24,386 bases of DNA, from the NCBI GenBank assembly GCA_934792465.1, contig CAKVOK010000053.1:1-24386 (forward strand). The letters are read 5' to 3'. Source of the stretch: an uncultured Clostridia bacterium (GTDB lineage: Bacteria > Bacillota > Clostridia > RUG12999). A model generated the notes under the pieces. The model was given only the letters and a program-made list of their open reading frames with translations. It made no database searches and was not told where the DNA came from. Made by a program: the position numbers and the translations under genes. Position 1 is the stretch's first letter, and every line of letters starts with the position of its first letter. Shown here piece after piece: positions 15,679 to 24,185 of the stretch.

Positions 15679-16479
15679 ATGTTTGCTATAGAAAGACAAC
15701 AAAAAATATGCGAAATGCTTGAAAAAGACGGTTCGGTATCGATAAGCGGACTGGTGCATGAATTTAACGTTTCACTCGAAACCGTTCGGCGCGATTTGCT
15801 TCAGCTTGAGCGGCAAGGACGGCTTCGCCGCATACATGGCGGCGCAATCCCGCTCGGCGGCATAAAAAAAGAAGAATCGCTCTCGGTGCGTCTGGGGGAA
15901 TACGAAAAAGAAAAAGAGGAGCTTTCCGAAACGGCTCTTTCGCTTATAAACGAAGGTGACATCATTGCGATTGACTGCGGAAGTACGGCTATAAAGCTGT
16001 GCGAAGCGATTGTGCGCAAATTCGACAGGCTGACGGTTCTGACTGCTTCCATAGACAATTTTAACATATTGCGCCGCAGAAAAAATATAAACATTATTTT
16101 AATAGGCGGTATGTTCGATGCGGAAGAAAACACATTTTTCGGACGTGCTTCACTTGAAATGATAAGCCGATACCACGTTTTAAAATGCTTCATTTTTCCG
16201 TATGCCGTATCTCTCAAAAACGGCATTTCCGGCTACGGCGGACATCTTGCCGACATTCAGACGGCATATATGCAGATTGCCGACAAGACCGTAATTCTTG
16301 CGGACAGCGGAAAATTTGAAAAAAGTGCGTTTGAAAAGCTTTCCGATATGAAAAAATCATTTACATACGTTACGGACTTGGGGCTTCCGGAAGTCATACG
16401 TGCGGAATACACCGAAAACGGAATTGATTTGCTTATACAAGAGGAAGGAGCTGCGGAAGATGGAAACGACAAAAAATAA
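15679..16479 (+). CDS. DeoR-family transcriptional regulator
   Basis: This 266-residue repressor-type protein starts FAIERQQKICEMLEKDGSVSISGLV. The DeoR helix-turn-helix signature FNVSLETVRRDLLQLERQGRLRRIHGGA lies at about 28-55. The C-terminal effector domain (DeoRC, about 75-250) has IAIDCGSTAIKLCEAI, the IILIGGMFDAEENTFFG segment and ADKTVILADSGKFEKSAF. DeoRC domains bind phosphorylated sugars or related metabolites. The ATG at 15679 follows AGGAAAG; an earlier in-frame ATG at 15583 lies before the promoter and is excluded. It overlaps the transporter gene by 20 bp. It likely controls its own operon through the inverted repeat at 15612-15649. Confidence 0.9.
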   Translation: MFAIERQQKICEMLEKDGSVSISGLVHEFNVSLETVRRDLLQLERQGRLRRIHGGAIPLGGIKKEESLSVRLGEYEKEKEELSETALSLINEGDIIAIDCGSTAIKLCEAIVRKFDRLTVLTASIDNFNILRRRKNINIILIGGMFDAEENTFFGRASLEMISRYHVLKCFIFPYAVSLKNGISGYGGHLADIQTAYMQIADKTVILADSGKFEKSAFEKLSDMKKSFTYVTDLGLPEVIRAEYTENGIDLLIQEEGAAEDGNDKK

Positions 16480-17689
16480 ATATTCCGGAATACTGGTGTT
16501 TTTATGCTCCGCCGTTTATTTTGTCAGCTATCTGACACGCATAAACTATGCGGCAGTTATGGTAGAAATCACAAAAAGTCTTAATATATCAAAAACCGCT
16601 GCGTCGCTCGCACTGACGGCAAGTGCAATAAGCTACGGTTTCGGGCAGATTGTAAGCGGATATTTGGGAGATAAATTTAAACCCGAAAAAATAATTGTGT
16701 CGGGACTTATATGCACATCTTTAATGAACCTGCTGATTCCGCTCACGGCATCGCCGGGATATATGACGGCAATATGGTTTGTAAACGGACTGGCGCAGGC
16801 AATGATGTGGCCGCCCATGGTGAAGATAATGACTTCCATGCTGAATGATGAAGAATACAAAAAAGGGTGTATAAAAGTCTTTTGGGGAAGCTCAACGGCA
16901 ACGATTTTCATATATATTGCCGCTCCGTTTATAATTCATATTTCAAGCTGGAAATTCGTTTTTGTATTTTCGGCGGCATGCGCCGTTTTGATGTGCATTT
17001 TCTGGATATTCGGCTACAGTGCGGTAAAGAAAAATCTTACTGTGAAAGCGGTTTCGAAAAAAACGGAGGGGCAGGTTCTCAAAGAGCATTTTTCGCCGAA
17101 AGTATTTTTTCTGCTGATTTTCATAATGATTACGGTCGCAATACAAGGCAGCCTGCGTGACGGCGTTACAAACTGGATGCCGTCGTACATATCGGAATCA
17201 TTTAATCTCGGAAGTGAGATCTCCATACTTACGAACGTGGTTCTGCCGATTTTCAGCCTGTTTATATATTCGCTGACATCATATTTGAACCGCAGATTTA
17301 TAAAGAACGAATATTTGTGTATAGCGTTTATATACGCTGTCGGCGCATTGTGCGCACTGATACTTGCACTGTTCGGCAACATCGGTGCCGGCGTTGCCGT
17401 ATTTGCCGCCGCCATTTTAAGCGGAGCAATGCATGGCGTGAATTATTGCCAGACCTGCCTTACACCGATGTATTTCGCACGATACGGAAGAGTTTCGCTT
17501 ATCTCCGGCGTTATCAACAGCGGAACTTATATCGGCAGTGCAATCTCCACATACGGTGTGGCATATCTTGCGCAATCGCTTGCATGGGAACAAATTGCGG
17601 TTGTGTGGTGTTTGGCGGCGCTGTTCGGCGGCGTACTCGCTCTCGGAATATCGGGAAAATGGAACAAATTCAAAAATGAGCAATATTAA
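16460..17689 (+). CDS. MFS transporter, organophosphate antiporter-like
   Basis: This 409-residue integral membrane protein has about 12 predicted transmembrane helices. The first contains SYLTRINYAAVMVEITKSL, and the loop 2-3 motif GYLGDKFKPEKIIVSGL is the major-facilitator motif A region. Its form resembles the organophosphate:phosphate antiporters (GlpT/UhpT/UhpC). A mid-protein break (about 195-215, charged) separates the two six-helix halves. AAGGAG 9 nt before the ATG at 16460, and overlap with the deoR end, indicate translational coupling. The upstream in-frame ATG at 16400 lies well inside deoR. Together with DeoR control, a sugar-phosphate or glycerol-phosphate-like substrate is likely, but not proven. 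Confidence 0.88.
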   Translation: METTKNKYSGILVFLCSAVYFVSYLTRINYAAVMVEITKSLNISKTAASLALTASAISYGFGQIVSGYLGDKFKPEKIIVSGLICTSLMNLLIPLTASPGYMTAIWFVNGLAQAMMWPPMVKIMTSMLNDEEYKKGCIKVFWGSSTATIFIYIAAPFIIHISSWKFVFVFSAACAVLMCIFWIFGYSAVKKNLTVKAVSKKTEGQVLKEHFSPKVFFLLIFIMITVAIQGSLRDGVTNWMPSYISESFNLGSEISILTNVVLPIFSLFIYSLTSYLNRRFIKNEYLCIAFIYAVGALCALILALFGNIGAGVAVFAAAILSGAMHGVNYCQTCLTPMYFARYGRVSLISGVINSGTYIGSAISTYGVAYLAQSLAWEQIAVVWCLAALFGGVLALGISGKWNKFKNEQY

Positions 17690-17736
17690 AATCGGTAGTT
17701 ATATAAAAGCCTTAAAAGACGTTTTCCGCAAAAAAG

Positions 17737-17780
17737 CAAAATGACTCGGCGGCACAAGTTTGCGCCAAGTCATTTTGTTT
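17737..17780. terminator. Bidirectional terminator between transporter and BlaR1-type gene
   Basis: The stem CAAAATGACT.GGCG (17737-17751) pairs with 17763-17777 with one C-A mismatch, flanked by TTTTGTTTG on plus and TTTTGCTTTTTTG on minus. It serves the converging genes on both sides. Confidence 0.85.
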
Positions 17781-17792
17781 GTGAAAAATTAA

Positions 17793-19925
17793 TTAAAGTC
17801 CCGTTACAAATTCATTAATCAGATACCGTCCGTCGCTCTGGCGTTCCAAAATCACATAAAACGACGTTGATGTCTGCCGAGAATCGAAAACCGAAATTTC
17901 GTGCGGCACCATATCAACGGTTACGAAAACATTAAATCCGTTTGACGATTTCGCAAACTCCAACGGGTCGATATACACATCCGTCAAAGACGCTTTTTTC
18001 ATACCGTAAACGCCGTCTTTTTGAAAAAACGTTTCAATACAGCTTTGCGTACAATATTTTTTCATACTTTCAAAATCGCTCTTGCCGAACGAAGCGAAAA
18101 ATTGATTTACAATATTTTCGGGCGCATAAATGTTATCCCGATTTGTTTCGGCTGCGTTTTTCGGCTCGTATGTATTCGTAATAATCTTGCGGTGTTCTGC
18201 GTTATATTTGTTTGTAGGAAATTTTATTATATCCGCAATTCCGACATACGCAACGTTCTTATCATTTTTACTTAAAATTTCAAGTTCCGATTTATAAACG
18301 AGTTTTTCTTCAAAATCATAAAGCGCCGTTGCCGAATCGTAAAACATCTGATAAAAGCTTTCGTACAGACTTGCGATGCCGGTTTCATTCATTTTTCGTT
18401 CCACATTTTCGGGAATCTGGTTTTCAACCGGTATTACCGCCACGGTTTCGCCGTTTTCATCAATTATTATGCGTTTTACGGTTTCGCCGCCGTAATTGTC
18501 CTGTTCCTCCGCCGTGCCTATGAAAACCTTTTCGTCTTTTGAGTAATAATTTTCCGGCTCTGTCGGACGGATAACGTTCAGGCGAAATCCCTGCATATTA
18601 AAGCTGCGCATCATATCTTCAAAATAATCCACCGTTACATATGTCACGTCATTATGCAGCACCGGTCCGCAGCGCATTACAACGCCGTATTCCTTTGCCG
18701 CAAGCGGTTTGTAATGAATGATTGCGTCGCCGATTTCCAGCGTTATCTCTTCCGTTTCGTCTTTCGTCATATCTTTCGGAAATTTTATATCAATTTTGCC
18801 GTCCGTATATACAATGTCGGTTACGCCGAATCCGTTGAGTATATCTCTCAGCGGCAGATAATATTCACTGCCGTATATAAAAGGCTTGCTTTTCAGCGTT
18901 ATCTCGTTATCGCCGTTGTATACCTCATATTTTATGCCGTCCGACGTAAAATTATTTTGCATAATTCCGCTTGCGAACACCGTTGCGGAAAGAATTGCGA
19001 CTGCCAAAACGGCAGACAATACCGACATAAATTTGCTTGTTGTTTTCTTGGTTTTAATCATTGTAAACCTCCTTTTCAAAGTCCTTTTTTCGCTTGCCAT
19101 TTGTGTTGTAAGCGGTCTTAAACCGCTTTTTGAATTTGCGAGCAAATCCAGAATCATTTTCATATATCCGTGTTGCTCCGATTCCGTTAGATTGCGTGTT
19201 ACCGCATAATCGCAGGAAATCTCACATTCCGAATCGATTTGCCTTGATACGGCATATACAATCGGATTGAACCAATGCATGCCCTGTACTGCCGCCGCAA
19301 ACCATTTATACAAAATATCGTTTCGCCTGTAATGCGTCAGCTCGTGCATCAGAATATAGTTTAAATCGCTTTCCGAAAGCTCGGCATCGGGCAGAAACAG
19401 CTTCGGCATTACAGTTCCGACAATCAGCGGTGCGTCAAGCATATCCGTTCTGTAAACTCGCAGACGTTTCGGAATATCCGCAATGTCTGTATCACGAACC
19501 GAATTTTTGTGCATTGCACGCAAAAACAAGATATATTTCGTCCCCTTTGCGGCAAATACAAGTATGACGCCAAAGAGCCATGCAGCACTCAAATATTCCC
19601 ATATATCCGCCGAAAAGCTTACCTGCGGCACAGGGATTTTCCGTGTTCTCTGCGGAATCTCCGCAGCTGCCGGATTATTCTTTTGTATCTGCGGTTCGGT
19701 ATTCACGGCAGTTTCCGTCACAATATTCGGAACAATTGCCGTTTTTTTCGGCAGATTCAGGCGTATCGGCAGTATCATGACAACAAGCACCGTCAGCCAT
19801 ATATAATACTGCCATTTCGGGCTGAAAAGCTTCCTTGTGACGGGTTTCAGACACAGCCAAAGCAGTGCGGAAACACTGCCTGCCGCAGACATAAGCAGTA
19901 TGTTTTTAAAAATCTGTGTAAGCAT
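17793..19925 (-). CDS. BlaR1/MecR1-type M56 metalloprotease antirepressor with atypical sensor region
   Basis: This membrane protease probably cuts the BlaI-type repressor encoded upstream. The 710-residue protein has three hydrophobic N-terminal helices (about 5-27, 39-55, 110-135). The zinc motif is HELTH (H194, E195, H198), with a further acidic ligand in ECEISCDYAV (E235). Another helix lies at about 300-320. The extracellular part is not a penicillin-binding domain: residues about 330-450 resemble a copper-amine-oxidase N-terminal-like domain (EITLKSKPFIYGSEYYLPLRDIL..., VTYVTVDYF), and the last ~100 residues look like an NTF2-like fold (NIVNQFFASFGKSDFESMKKYC... to FYVILERQSDGRYLINEFV). 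No SxxK active site was seen there. The ATG at 19925 follows AAGGAG. It lies 21 bp after blaI. The signal is therefore probably not a beta-lactam. Confidence 0.87.
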   Translation of the reverse strand: MLTQIFKNILLMSAAGSVSALLWLCLKPVTRKLFSPKWQYYIWLTVLVVMILPIRLNLPKKTAIVPNIVTETAVNTEPQIQKNNPAAAEIPQRTRKIPVPQVSFSADIWEYLSAAWLFGVILVFAAKGTKYILFLRAMHKNSVRDTDIADIPKRLRVYRTDMLDAPLIVGTVMPKLFLPDAELSESDLNYILMHELTHYRRNDILYKWFAAAVQGMHWFNPIVYAVSRQIDSECEISCDYAVTRNLTESEQHGYMKMILDLLANSKSGLRPLTTQMASEKRTLKRRFTMIKTKKTTSKFMSVLSAVLAVAILSATVFASGIMQNNFTSDGIKYEVYNGDNEITLKSKPFIYGSEYYLPLRDILNGFGVTDIVYTDGKIDIKFPKDMTKDETEEITLEIGDAIIHYKPLAAKEYGVVMRCGPVLHNDVTYVTVDYFEDMMRSFNMQGFRLNVIRPTEPENYYSKDEKVFIGTAEEQDNYGGETVKRIIIDENGETVAVIPVENQIPENVERKMNETGIASLYESFYQMFYDSATALYDFEEKLVYKSELEILSKNDKNVAYVGIADIIKFPTNKYNAEHRKIITNTYEPKNAAETNRDNIYAPENIVNQFFASFGKSDFESMKKYCTQSCIETFFQKDGVYGMKKASLTDVYIDPLEFAKSSNGFNVFVTVDMVPHEISVFDSRQTSTSFYVILERQSDGRYLINEFVTGL

Positions 19926-19946
19926 AAAATTCTCCTTTCCGCAGTA

Positions 19947-20312
19947 TTACAAATCGAACATTTTGCGGATTTCTTCAATATCTTCTTTCGACATCTCATT
20001 GCTTCTGAACAGCGAAACCGCAAGGTCTTTCACGGAACCGTTGTAAAGCTTCTGCACGAAAGTTTTCGTCTGCGATTTCGTATACGTATCCTTATCAAGC
20101 ACCGGTGTATAATAATTGACGTTGTTTTCCTTCGTCATCGTCACCGCACCTTTTTCTTTCATACGCATCAGCAGAGTCGCCACCGTTCTGTATTCCCAGT
20201 TCTGCCCCTCCAGTTCATCGCAAACCTCCTGCACCTTCATAGCTCTGTTGTTCTTCCACAGAACCTGCATTACGGTAAGCTCCGCACCGCTTATTTCATG
20301 AATTTTTTTCAT
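19947..20312 (-). CDS. BlaI/MecI/CopY-family transcriptional repressor
   Basis: The 121-residue winged-helix repressor shows the family pattern: ISGAELTVMQVLWKNNRAMKV, VCDELEGQNWEYRTVATLLMRMKEKGAV and YYTPVLDKDTYTKSQTKTFVQKLYNGSVKDL. The DNA-binding half is residues 1-75; the C-terminal half dimerises and holds the cleavage region used by BlaR1-type proteases. The ATG at 20312 has GGGAGG 9 nt upstream; an in-frame ATG at 20354 lies between the operators. It is the first gene of a two-gene operon with the M56 protease and probably represses it through two TACAnnTGTA sites at 20339-20372. Confidence 0.92.
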   Translation of the reverse strand: MKKIHEISGAELTVMQVLWKNNRAMKVQEVCDELEGQNWEYRTVATLLMRMKEKGAVTMTKENNVNYYTPVLDKDTYTKSQTKTFVQKLYNGSVKDLAVSLFRSNEMSKEDIEEIRKMFDL

Positions 20313-20338
20313 CAATTCCAACCTCCCGAATTTGGTAT

Positions 20339-20387
20339 TACATATGTAGTACACCTATATCTTACACTTGTAATACTATTTTGTCAA
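20339..20387 (-). promoter_or_regulatory. Promoter with two TACAnnTGTA operators for the blaI-like operon
   Basis: On the minus strand TTGACA (20387-20382) and TAAGAT (20364-20359) are 17 bp apart. The half-sites TACA/TGTA occur twice: at 20363-20372, overlapping spacer and -10, and at 20339-20348, inside a longer imperfect dyad 20335-20352. TACAnnTGTA is the known core for BlaI/MecI/CopY-type repressors, so autoregulation is likely. Confidence 0.8.
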
Positions 20388-20482
20388 TACCTTTTCTGCA
20401 AATTTGTAAGATTATACAATTTTTCGTATGCGGATTTGTAAAAAATACACATATGAAAACCGAATTATTTTTTGCGGTAAGA

Positions 20483-20511
20483 TTGACATATATGAAAATG
20501 TATGATATACT
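20483..20511 (+). promoter_or_regulatory. Promoter of the LysR-family gene
   Basis: TTGACA (20483-20488) and TATACT (20506-20511) are 17 bp apart, 40 bp before the start codon. The -10 region (TGATATACTGGTAAT, 20503-20517) recurs with one change at 21539-21553. Confidence 0.75.
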
Positions 20512-20551
20512 GGTAATATATACTTAATTCATCTGAGAGGATTGTTGACAT

Positions 20552-21484
20552 ATGCTGAATCTCATGCATCTGAAATATGCGCTTGAAATTTATAAAACAC
20601 GTTCGATAAGCCGTGCCGCCGAAAATCTTTATATGGGGCAGCCGAATCTGAGCCGTGCGGTAAAGGATCTTGAAAAGCAGCTCGGAATCACGATTTTTGA
20701 ACGTACTCCGAGAGGCATGATACCTACCGCAAGGGGCGAAGAGTTTTTGCAGTATGTAAAAAAGGTTTTAAATGAAATAGACGAAATAGAAAACATTTTC
20801 ACACCCGGAAAAATGCAGACACAGAAATTTTCCGTGTCCGTTCCGAGGTCGAGTTATATTTCATATGCATTTGCCGAATTTGCGAAGCATATAGACCCTC
20901 ATCAAAAGGCAGAGATATTTTATAAGGAAACAAATTCGATGCGTGCGATAAACAATATTCTGAAAGCCGATTATCGGCTCGGAATCGTGCGTTATCAGAA
21001 TATTTTCGATTCGCAGTATAAGCAGATGCTTGACGAAAAGGGACTTGATTATACGCTGATAACAGAGTTTTCGTATGTGCTGGCGATGTCGGAAAAATCT
21101 CCGCTGACGAAAAAAGAAAATATTTCGTTCGACGATTTAAAGGATTTGATTGAGATTGCGCACGGCGACCCGTATGTGCCGTCGCTGCCGATTACGAACG
21201 TGAGGAAAGCGGAATTTGACGAGGATATCGACAAGAGAATTTTCGTATTTGAGCGCGGAAGTCAGTTCGATTTGCTCGAAAAGCTGCCGAACACCTTCAT
21301 GTGGGTTTCCCCTGTTCCGTCCGATGTTCTGAAAAAATACGGGCTTGTTCAGCGCAAATGCACGATAAGCACGAAAATTTACAAGGACGTGCTTATATAT
21401 AAGAAAGATTACAGATTTTCCGTACTTGACAAGATATTTATAGACGAAGTCTGCAATGCAAAACGAAAATATCTTAACGAATAG
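20552..21484 (+). CDS. LysR-family transcriptional regulator
   Basis: This 310-residue regulator has an N-terminal winged helix-turn-helix (MHLKYALEIYKTRSISRAAENLYMGQPNLSRAVKDLEKQLGI..., ending FERTPRGMIPTARGEEF, about 1-65), a linker helix (VKKVLNEIDEIENIF), and a LysR-type substrate-binding domain (about 90-300, with RSSYISYAFAEFA and YRLGIVRYQN). The effector is unknown. The ATG at 20552 follows GAGG at 11 nt; the internal M5 is possible but has no ribosome binding site. It is followed, on the same strand, by a repeat block and a GH36 alpha-galactosidase gene. Control of that gene is likely by position, supported weakly by a shared -10-like motif. Confidence 0.9.
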   Translation: MLNLMHLKYALEIYKTRSISRAAENLYMGQPNLSRAVKDLEKQLGITIFERTPRGMIPTARGEEFLQYVKKVLNEIDEIENIFTPGKMQTQKFSVSVPRSSYISYAFAEFAKHIDPHQKAEIFYKETNSMRAINNILKADYRLGIVRYQNIFDSQYKQMLDEKGLDYTLITEFSYVLAMSEKSPLTKKENISFDDLKDLIEIAHGDPYVPSLPITNVRKAEFDEDIDKRIFVFERGSQFDLLEKLPNTFMWVSPVPSDVLKKYGLVQRKCTISTKIYKDVLIYKKDYRFSVLDKIFIDEVCNAKRKYLNE

Positions 21485-21538
21485 TGACATTATGACATAA
21501 TCAGGTGACATTTTTCAATGTACAATTTGATATTTGTC

Positions 21539-21553
21539 TGATATACTGATAAT
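21539..21553 (+). promoter_or_regulatory. Promoter-like motif shared with the LysR promoter
   Basis: TGATATACTGATAAT at 21539-21553 differs at one base from the LysR -10 region at 20503-20517. It offers a -10 box TATACT at 21542-21547, but no good -35 17 bp before it, which fits an activator-dependent promoter. It is 420 bp ahead of the alpha-galactosidase start. Confidence 0.35.
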
Positions 21554-21623
21554 GAATTTAGTACCGGATAATTGTAAAATTAAAAGATGAAAAATGCGGA
21601 TGGCTTATGAAAGCATATGGGTG

Positions 21624-21938
21624 TACGATTTTACAACCCTTCCACCGCTAACGCGGTCCCCCTCCCCTTACACAGGGGAGGCTTTGGTCTGTGCCGCCGA
21701 ATAAGGTCTGCACGTACCCATAGGCTCCCCTGTGTAAGGGGAGCTGGCGGCGTATGCCGACTGAGGGGTTGTAGGTTTGCACGCACCTCTGTTAGGCTCC
21801 CCCGTGTAAGAGCACAGGAGTAATGTCTGCGGCATACGTAGGCGTAGCCGGCTGAGGGGCTGTCAAAATTGTGGAGAAAATGAATTGCAGGTTTCTAAGT
21901 AAAATCCGCATAAAATTATATGTTATACGATTTTACAA
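21624..21938. repeat. Palindromic repeat block flanked by a 13-bp direct repeat
   Basis: TACGATTTTACAA occurs at 21624-21636 and 21926-21938. Between them are three related units: unit A (about 21634-21681) in one orientation, unit B (about 21723-21772) inverted relative to A, and a degraded unit C (about 21794-21865) in B's orientation. A and B share a CTCCCCTTACACAGGGGAG-type hairpin; B also has CGGC/GCCG (21748-21759) and ends CTGAGGGGTTG. This GC-rich motif is, from memory, a dispersed repeat common in gut Clostridia. It lies between the LysR gene and the alpha-galactosidase gene; short ORFs over it are spurious. Confidence 0.75.
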
Positions 21939-21971
21939 TTAACTGAAATTTATTACATTAAGGAGATTATC

Positions 21972-24152
21972 ATGGCAATAAGAATTGACAAAGAGAAAAA
22001 TATTTTTTATCTCGAAACACCGAATACAAGCTATATATTCGGGCTTGAATACGGCAAACTGATTCATATGCATTGGGGAAAGCGTGCGGATTTCGTTCCG
22101 TCGGCAAAAAATGCCGTAAAATTTGAAGGGTCGGGATTTTCGGCATGTGACGAGGGATATTACGGCGTATCCTCAAACGAACTGCCGATTGAATTTCCAA
22201 CCCACGGCAGCACGGACTACCGCTATCCGGCATTTCACGCAATGTATGAGGACGGCTCTACCGTTACGCAGTTCAAATACATGGGATATGACATATCAAA
22301 GGGCAAGCCGAAGCTTGAGGGATTGCCGTCAACATACGTAAACGACGAAAGCGAAGCGGACACACTTACAATTACGCTGAAAGACGAGCTAAAGGGCATC
22401 ACGGCATATCTGCGCTATACGGTATTCAACAATGTTGACGCAATAACGAAAAGTGTTGTAATAGAAAATGACGGAAGCGAAAGCATTAAACTTTTGAGAG
22501 TTATGAGCTCCGTTGTGGATTTCCCGGATATGGACTATGATATTTTGAATCTGCACGGTACATGGGCAAAGGAACGCATGATTGAAAAAGTTCCGCTCAT
22601 GCACGGTTCGCAGTCGGTATACAGCAACAGAGGCTCTTCAAGTCATCACGAAAATCCGTTTATCGCTCTGCTTTCCAAAAACGCAACCGAAACATCGGGC
22701 GACGTATACGGCACAAACCTTGTATACAGCGGCAATTTTCTTGCCGGTGCGGAGGTTTCGCCTATAGATACGACACGTATGTTTATCGGACTCAATCCGT
22801 TTAATACCGGCTGGCTCTTGAAACCGGGAGAAAGCTTCACAGCTCCCGAAGCTGTGCTTGCATATTCGCCGTGCGGTCTTGGGGGAATGTCGAGAATATA
22901 TCATGATTTATACAGAAATAATCTGTGCAGGGGCAAATATAAAAACGCAGAAAGACCTGTGCTTATAAACAACTGGGAAGCTACATATTTCGACTTCAAC
23001 GAAGAAAAAATCGTTGAGATAGCGAAAAAGGCAAAGGATATCGGCGTTGAAATGTTCGTGCTTGACGACGGCTGGTTCGGAAAACGCAACGATGACCACT
23101 CTTCTCTCGGAGATTGGTTTGTGAACAAGGAAAAGCTGCCGAACGGAATAAGCGGACTTTCCGAAAAGATAGAAGCACTCGGACTTAAATTCGGCTTGTG
23201 GTTTGAACCCGAGATGATTTCTCCCGTGAGCGAGCTTTATGACAAGCACCCGGACTGGTGTCTGCATATTGACGGCAGATACCGCAGCGAGAGCCGTCAG
23301 CAGCTGATACTCGACTATTCGAGAAAAGACGTTTGCGATTATATAACAGATACACTCAGCGGAATATTCTCCTCGGCAAAGATTTCGTATGTTAAATGGG
23401 ATATGAACAGAAACATGACGGAAATAGGTTCGGCAAAGCTGCCGCCGGAGCGTCAGAGAGAAACCGCACACAGATATATGCTCGGACTTTATCATGTGCT
23501 TGAAACGCTGACATCACGTTTTGAAAACATTCTGTTTGAAAGCTGCAGCGGCGGAGGCGGACGTTTCGACCCCGGAATGCTTTATTATATGCCGCAGACA
23601 TGGACGAGTGACAACACGGACGCAATTGAGCGCTGCTATATACAATACGGTACAAGCGTTGTATATCCGCAGATAACTATGGGTGCGCACGTTTCGGCTG
23701 TGCCGAATCATCAGGTCGGCCGTTCGACGCCCATGAAAACACGATGCGACATTGCCATGATGGGGCAATTCGGATTTGAGCTCGATTTGAACAAGCTCAG
23801 TGCGGAAGAGATTGAAACGGCAAAGGAAAGCATAAAAACGTTTAAAAAGCTTCGCCCGACGGTTCAGTTCGGCGATATGTACCGCTTGCTTTCGCCGTTT
23901 GAAACGAGATTTGCGGCATGGGAATTTGTTTCAAAGGACAGAAACGATGTTGTGCTGATTTCGTGCACATCACTTATTCAGATGCATGAAAGAAAGCTTT
24001 ACAAATTCATGGGACTTGATGAAAATGCTATGTACGTATGTGAGCAAACCGGAGAAAAATATTCCGGAAATGCACTTATGAATATGGGAATATTCACATC
24101 ACAGACCAAGGATTTTGAAACGGAAGTGCTTACTTTCCATAAAGAAGAATAG
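21972..24152 (+). CDS. Alpha-galactosidase, glycoside hydrolase family 36
   Basis: The enzyme releases terminal alpha-1,6-linked galactose from raffinose-family sugars, melibiose or galactomannan oligomers. The 726-residue protein is the size of clostridial and Bacillus-type GH36 enzymes. It has an N-terminal beta-supersandwich (about 1-320), then a (beta/alpha)8 barrel with LDDGWFGKRNDD (D365, D366), FGLWFEPEMISPVSELYDKH, SYVKWDMNRNMTE (nucleophile D477), LFESCSGGGGRFDPGMLYY and WTSDNTDAIER (acid/base D547), and a C-terminal beta domain. The absence of a signal peptide points to a cytosolic enzyme acting on imported oligosaccharides. AAGGAG precedes the ATG. No transporter gene lies downstream within the window. 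Confidence 0.95.
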   Translation: MAIRIDKEKNIFYLETPNTSYIFGLEYGKLIHMHWGKRADFVPSAKNAVKFEGSGFSACDEGYYGVSSNELPIEFPTHGSTDYRYPAFHAMYEDGSTVTQFKYMGYDISKGKPKLEGLPSTYVNDESEADTLTITLKDELKGITAYLRYTVFNNVDAITKSVVIENDGSESIKLLRVMSSVVDFPDMDYDILNLHGTWAKERMIEKVPLMHGSQSVYSNRGSSSHHENPFIALLSKNATETSGDVYGTNLVYSGNFLAGAEVSPIDTTRMFIGLNPFNTGWLLKPGESFTAPEAVLAYSPCGLGGMSRIYHDLYRNNLCRGKYKNAERPVLINNWEATYFDFNEEKIVEIAKKAKDIGVEMFVLDDGWFGKRNDDHSSLGDWFVNKEKLPNGISGLSEKIEALGLKFGLWFEPEMISPVSELYDKHPDWCLHIDGRYRSESRQQLILDYSRKDVCDYITDTLSGIFSSAKISYVKWDMNRNMTEIGSAKLPPERQRETAHRYMLGLYHVLETLTSRFENILFESCSGGGGRFDPGMLYYMPQTWTSDNTDAIERCYIQYGTSVVYPQITMGAHVSAVPNHQVGRSTPMKTRCDIAMMGQFGFELDLNKLSAEEIETAKESIKTFKKLRPTVQFGDMYRLLSPFETRFAAWEFVSKDRNDVVLISCTSLIQMHERKLYKFMGLDENAMYVCEQTGEKYSGNALMNMGIFTSQTKDFETEVLTFHKEE

Positions 24153-24185
24153 GACTGTAGAAAAATGAACCCTGTCCCGTAAAGC

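Noticed and set aside
16400..16459. N-terminal extension of the transporter
   Set aside because: The 20 extra residues lie within the deoR gene and are not hydrophobic; AAGGAG is correctly placed for the ATG at 16460.
17793..20312. Beta-lactam resistance locus
   Set aside because: The regulator pair resembles BlaI/BlaR1, but there is no beta-lactamase gene and the sensor region lacks a penicillin-binding domain.
19509..20441. 310-codon plus-strand open frame
   Set aside because: It is antisense to the BlaR1-type and BlaI-type genes, which have clear domains and ribosome binding sites; the residue composition (His, Arg, Phe, Cys rich) is typical of a shadow frame.
21617..21823. 68-codon open frame rich in Arg and Cys
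   Set aside because: It lies entirely in the GC-rich palindromic repeat block, has no ribosome binding site and no protein-like pattern; it is a translation of the repeat.
21624..21880. CRISPR-like array
   Set aside because: The units differ in orientation and length, have no regular spacers, and no cas gene is nearby.
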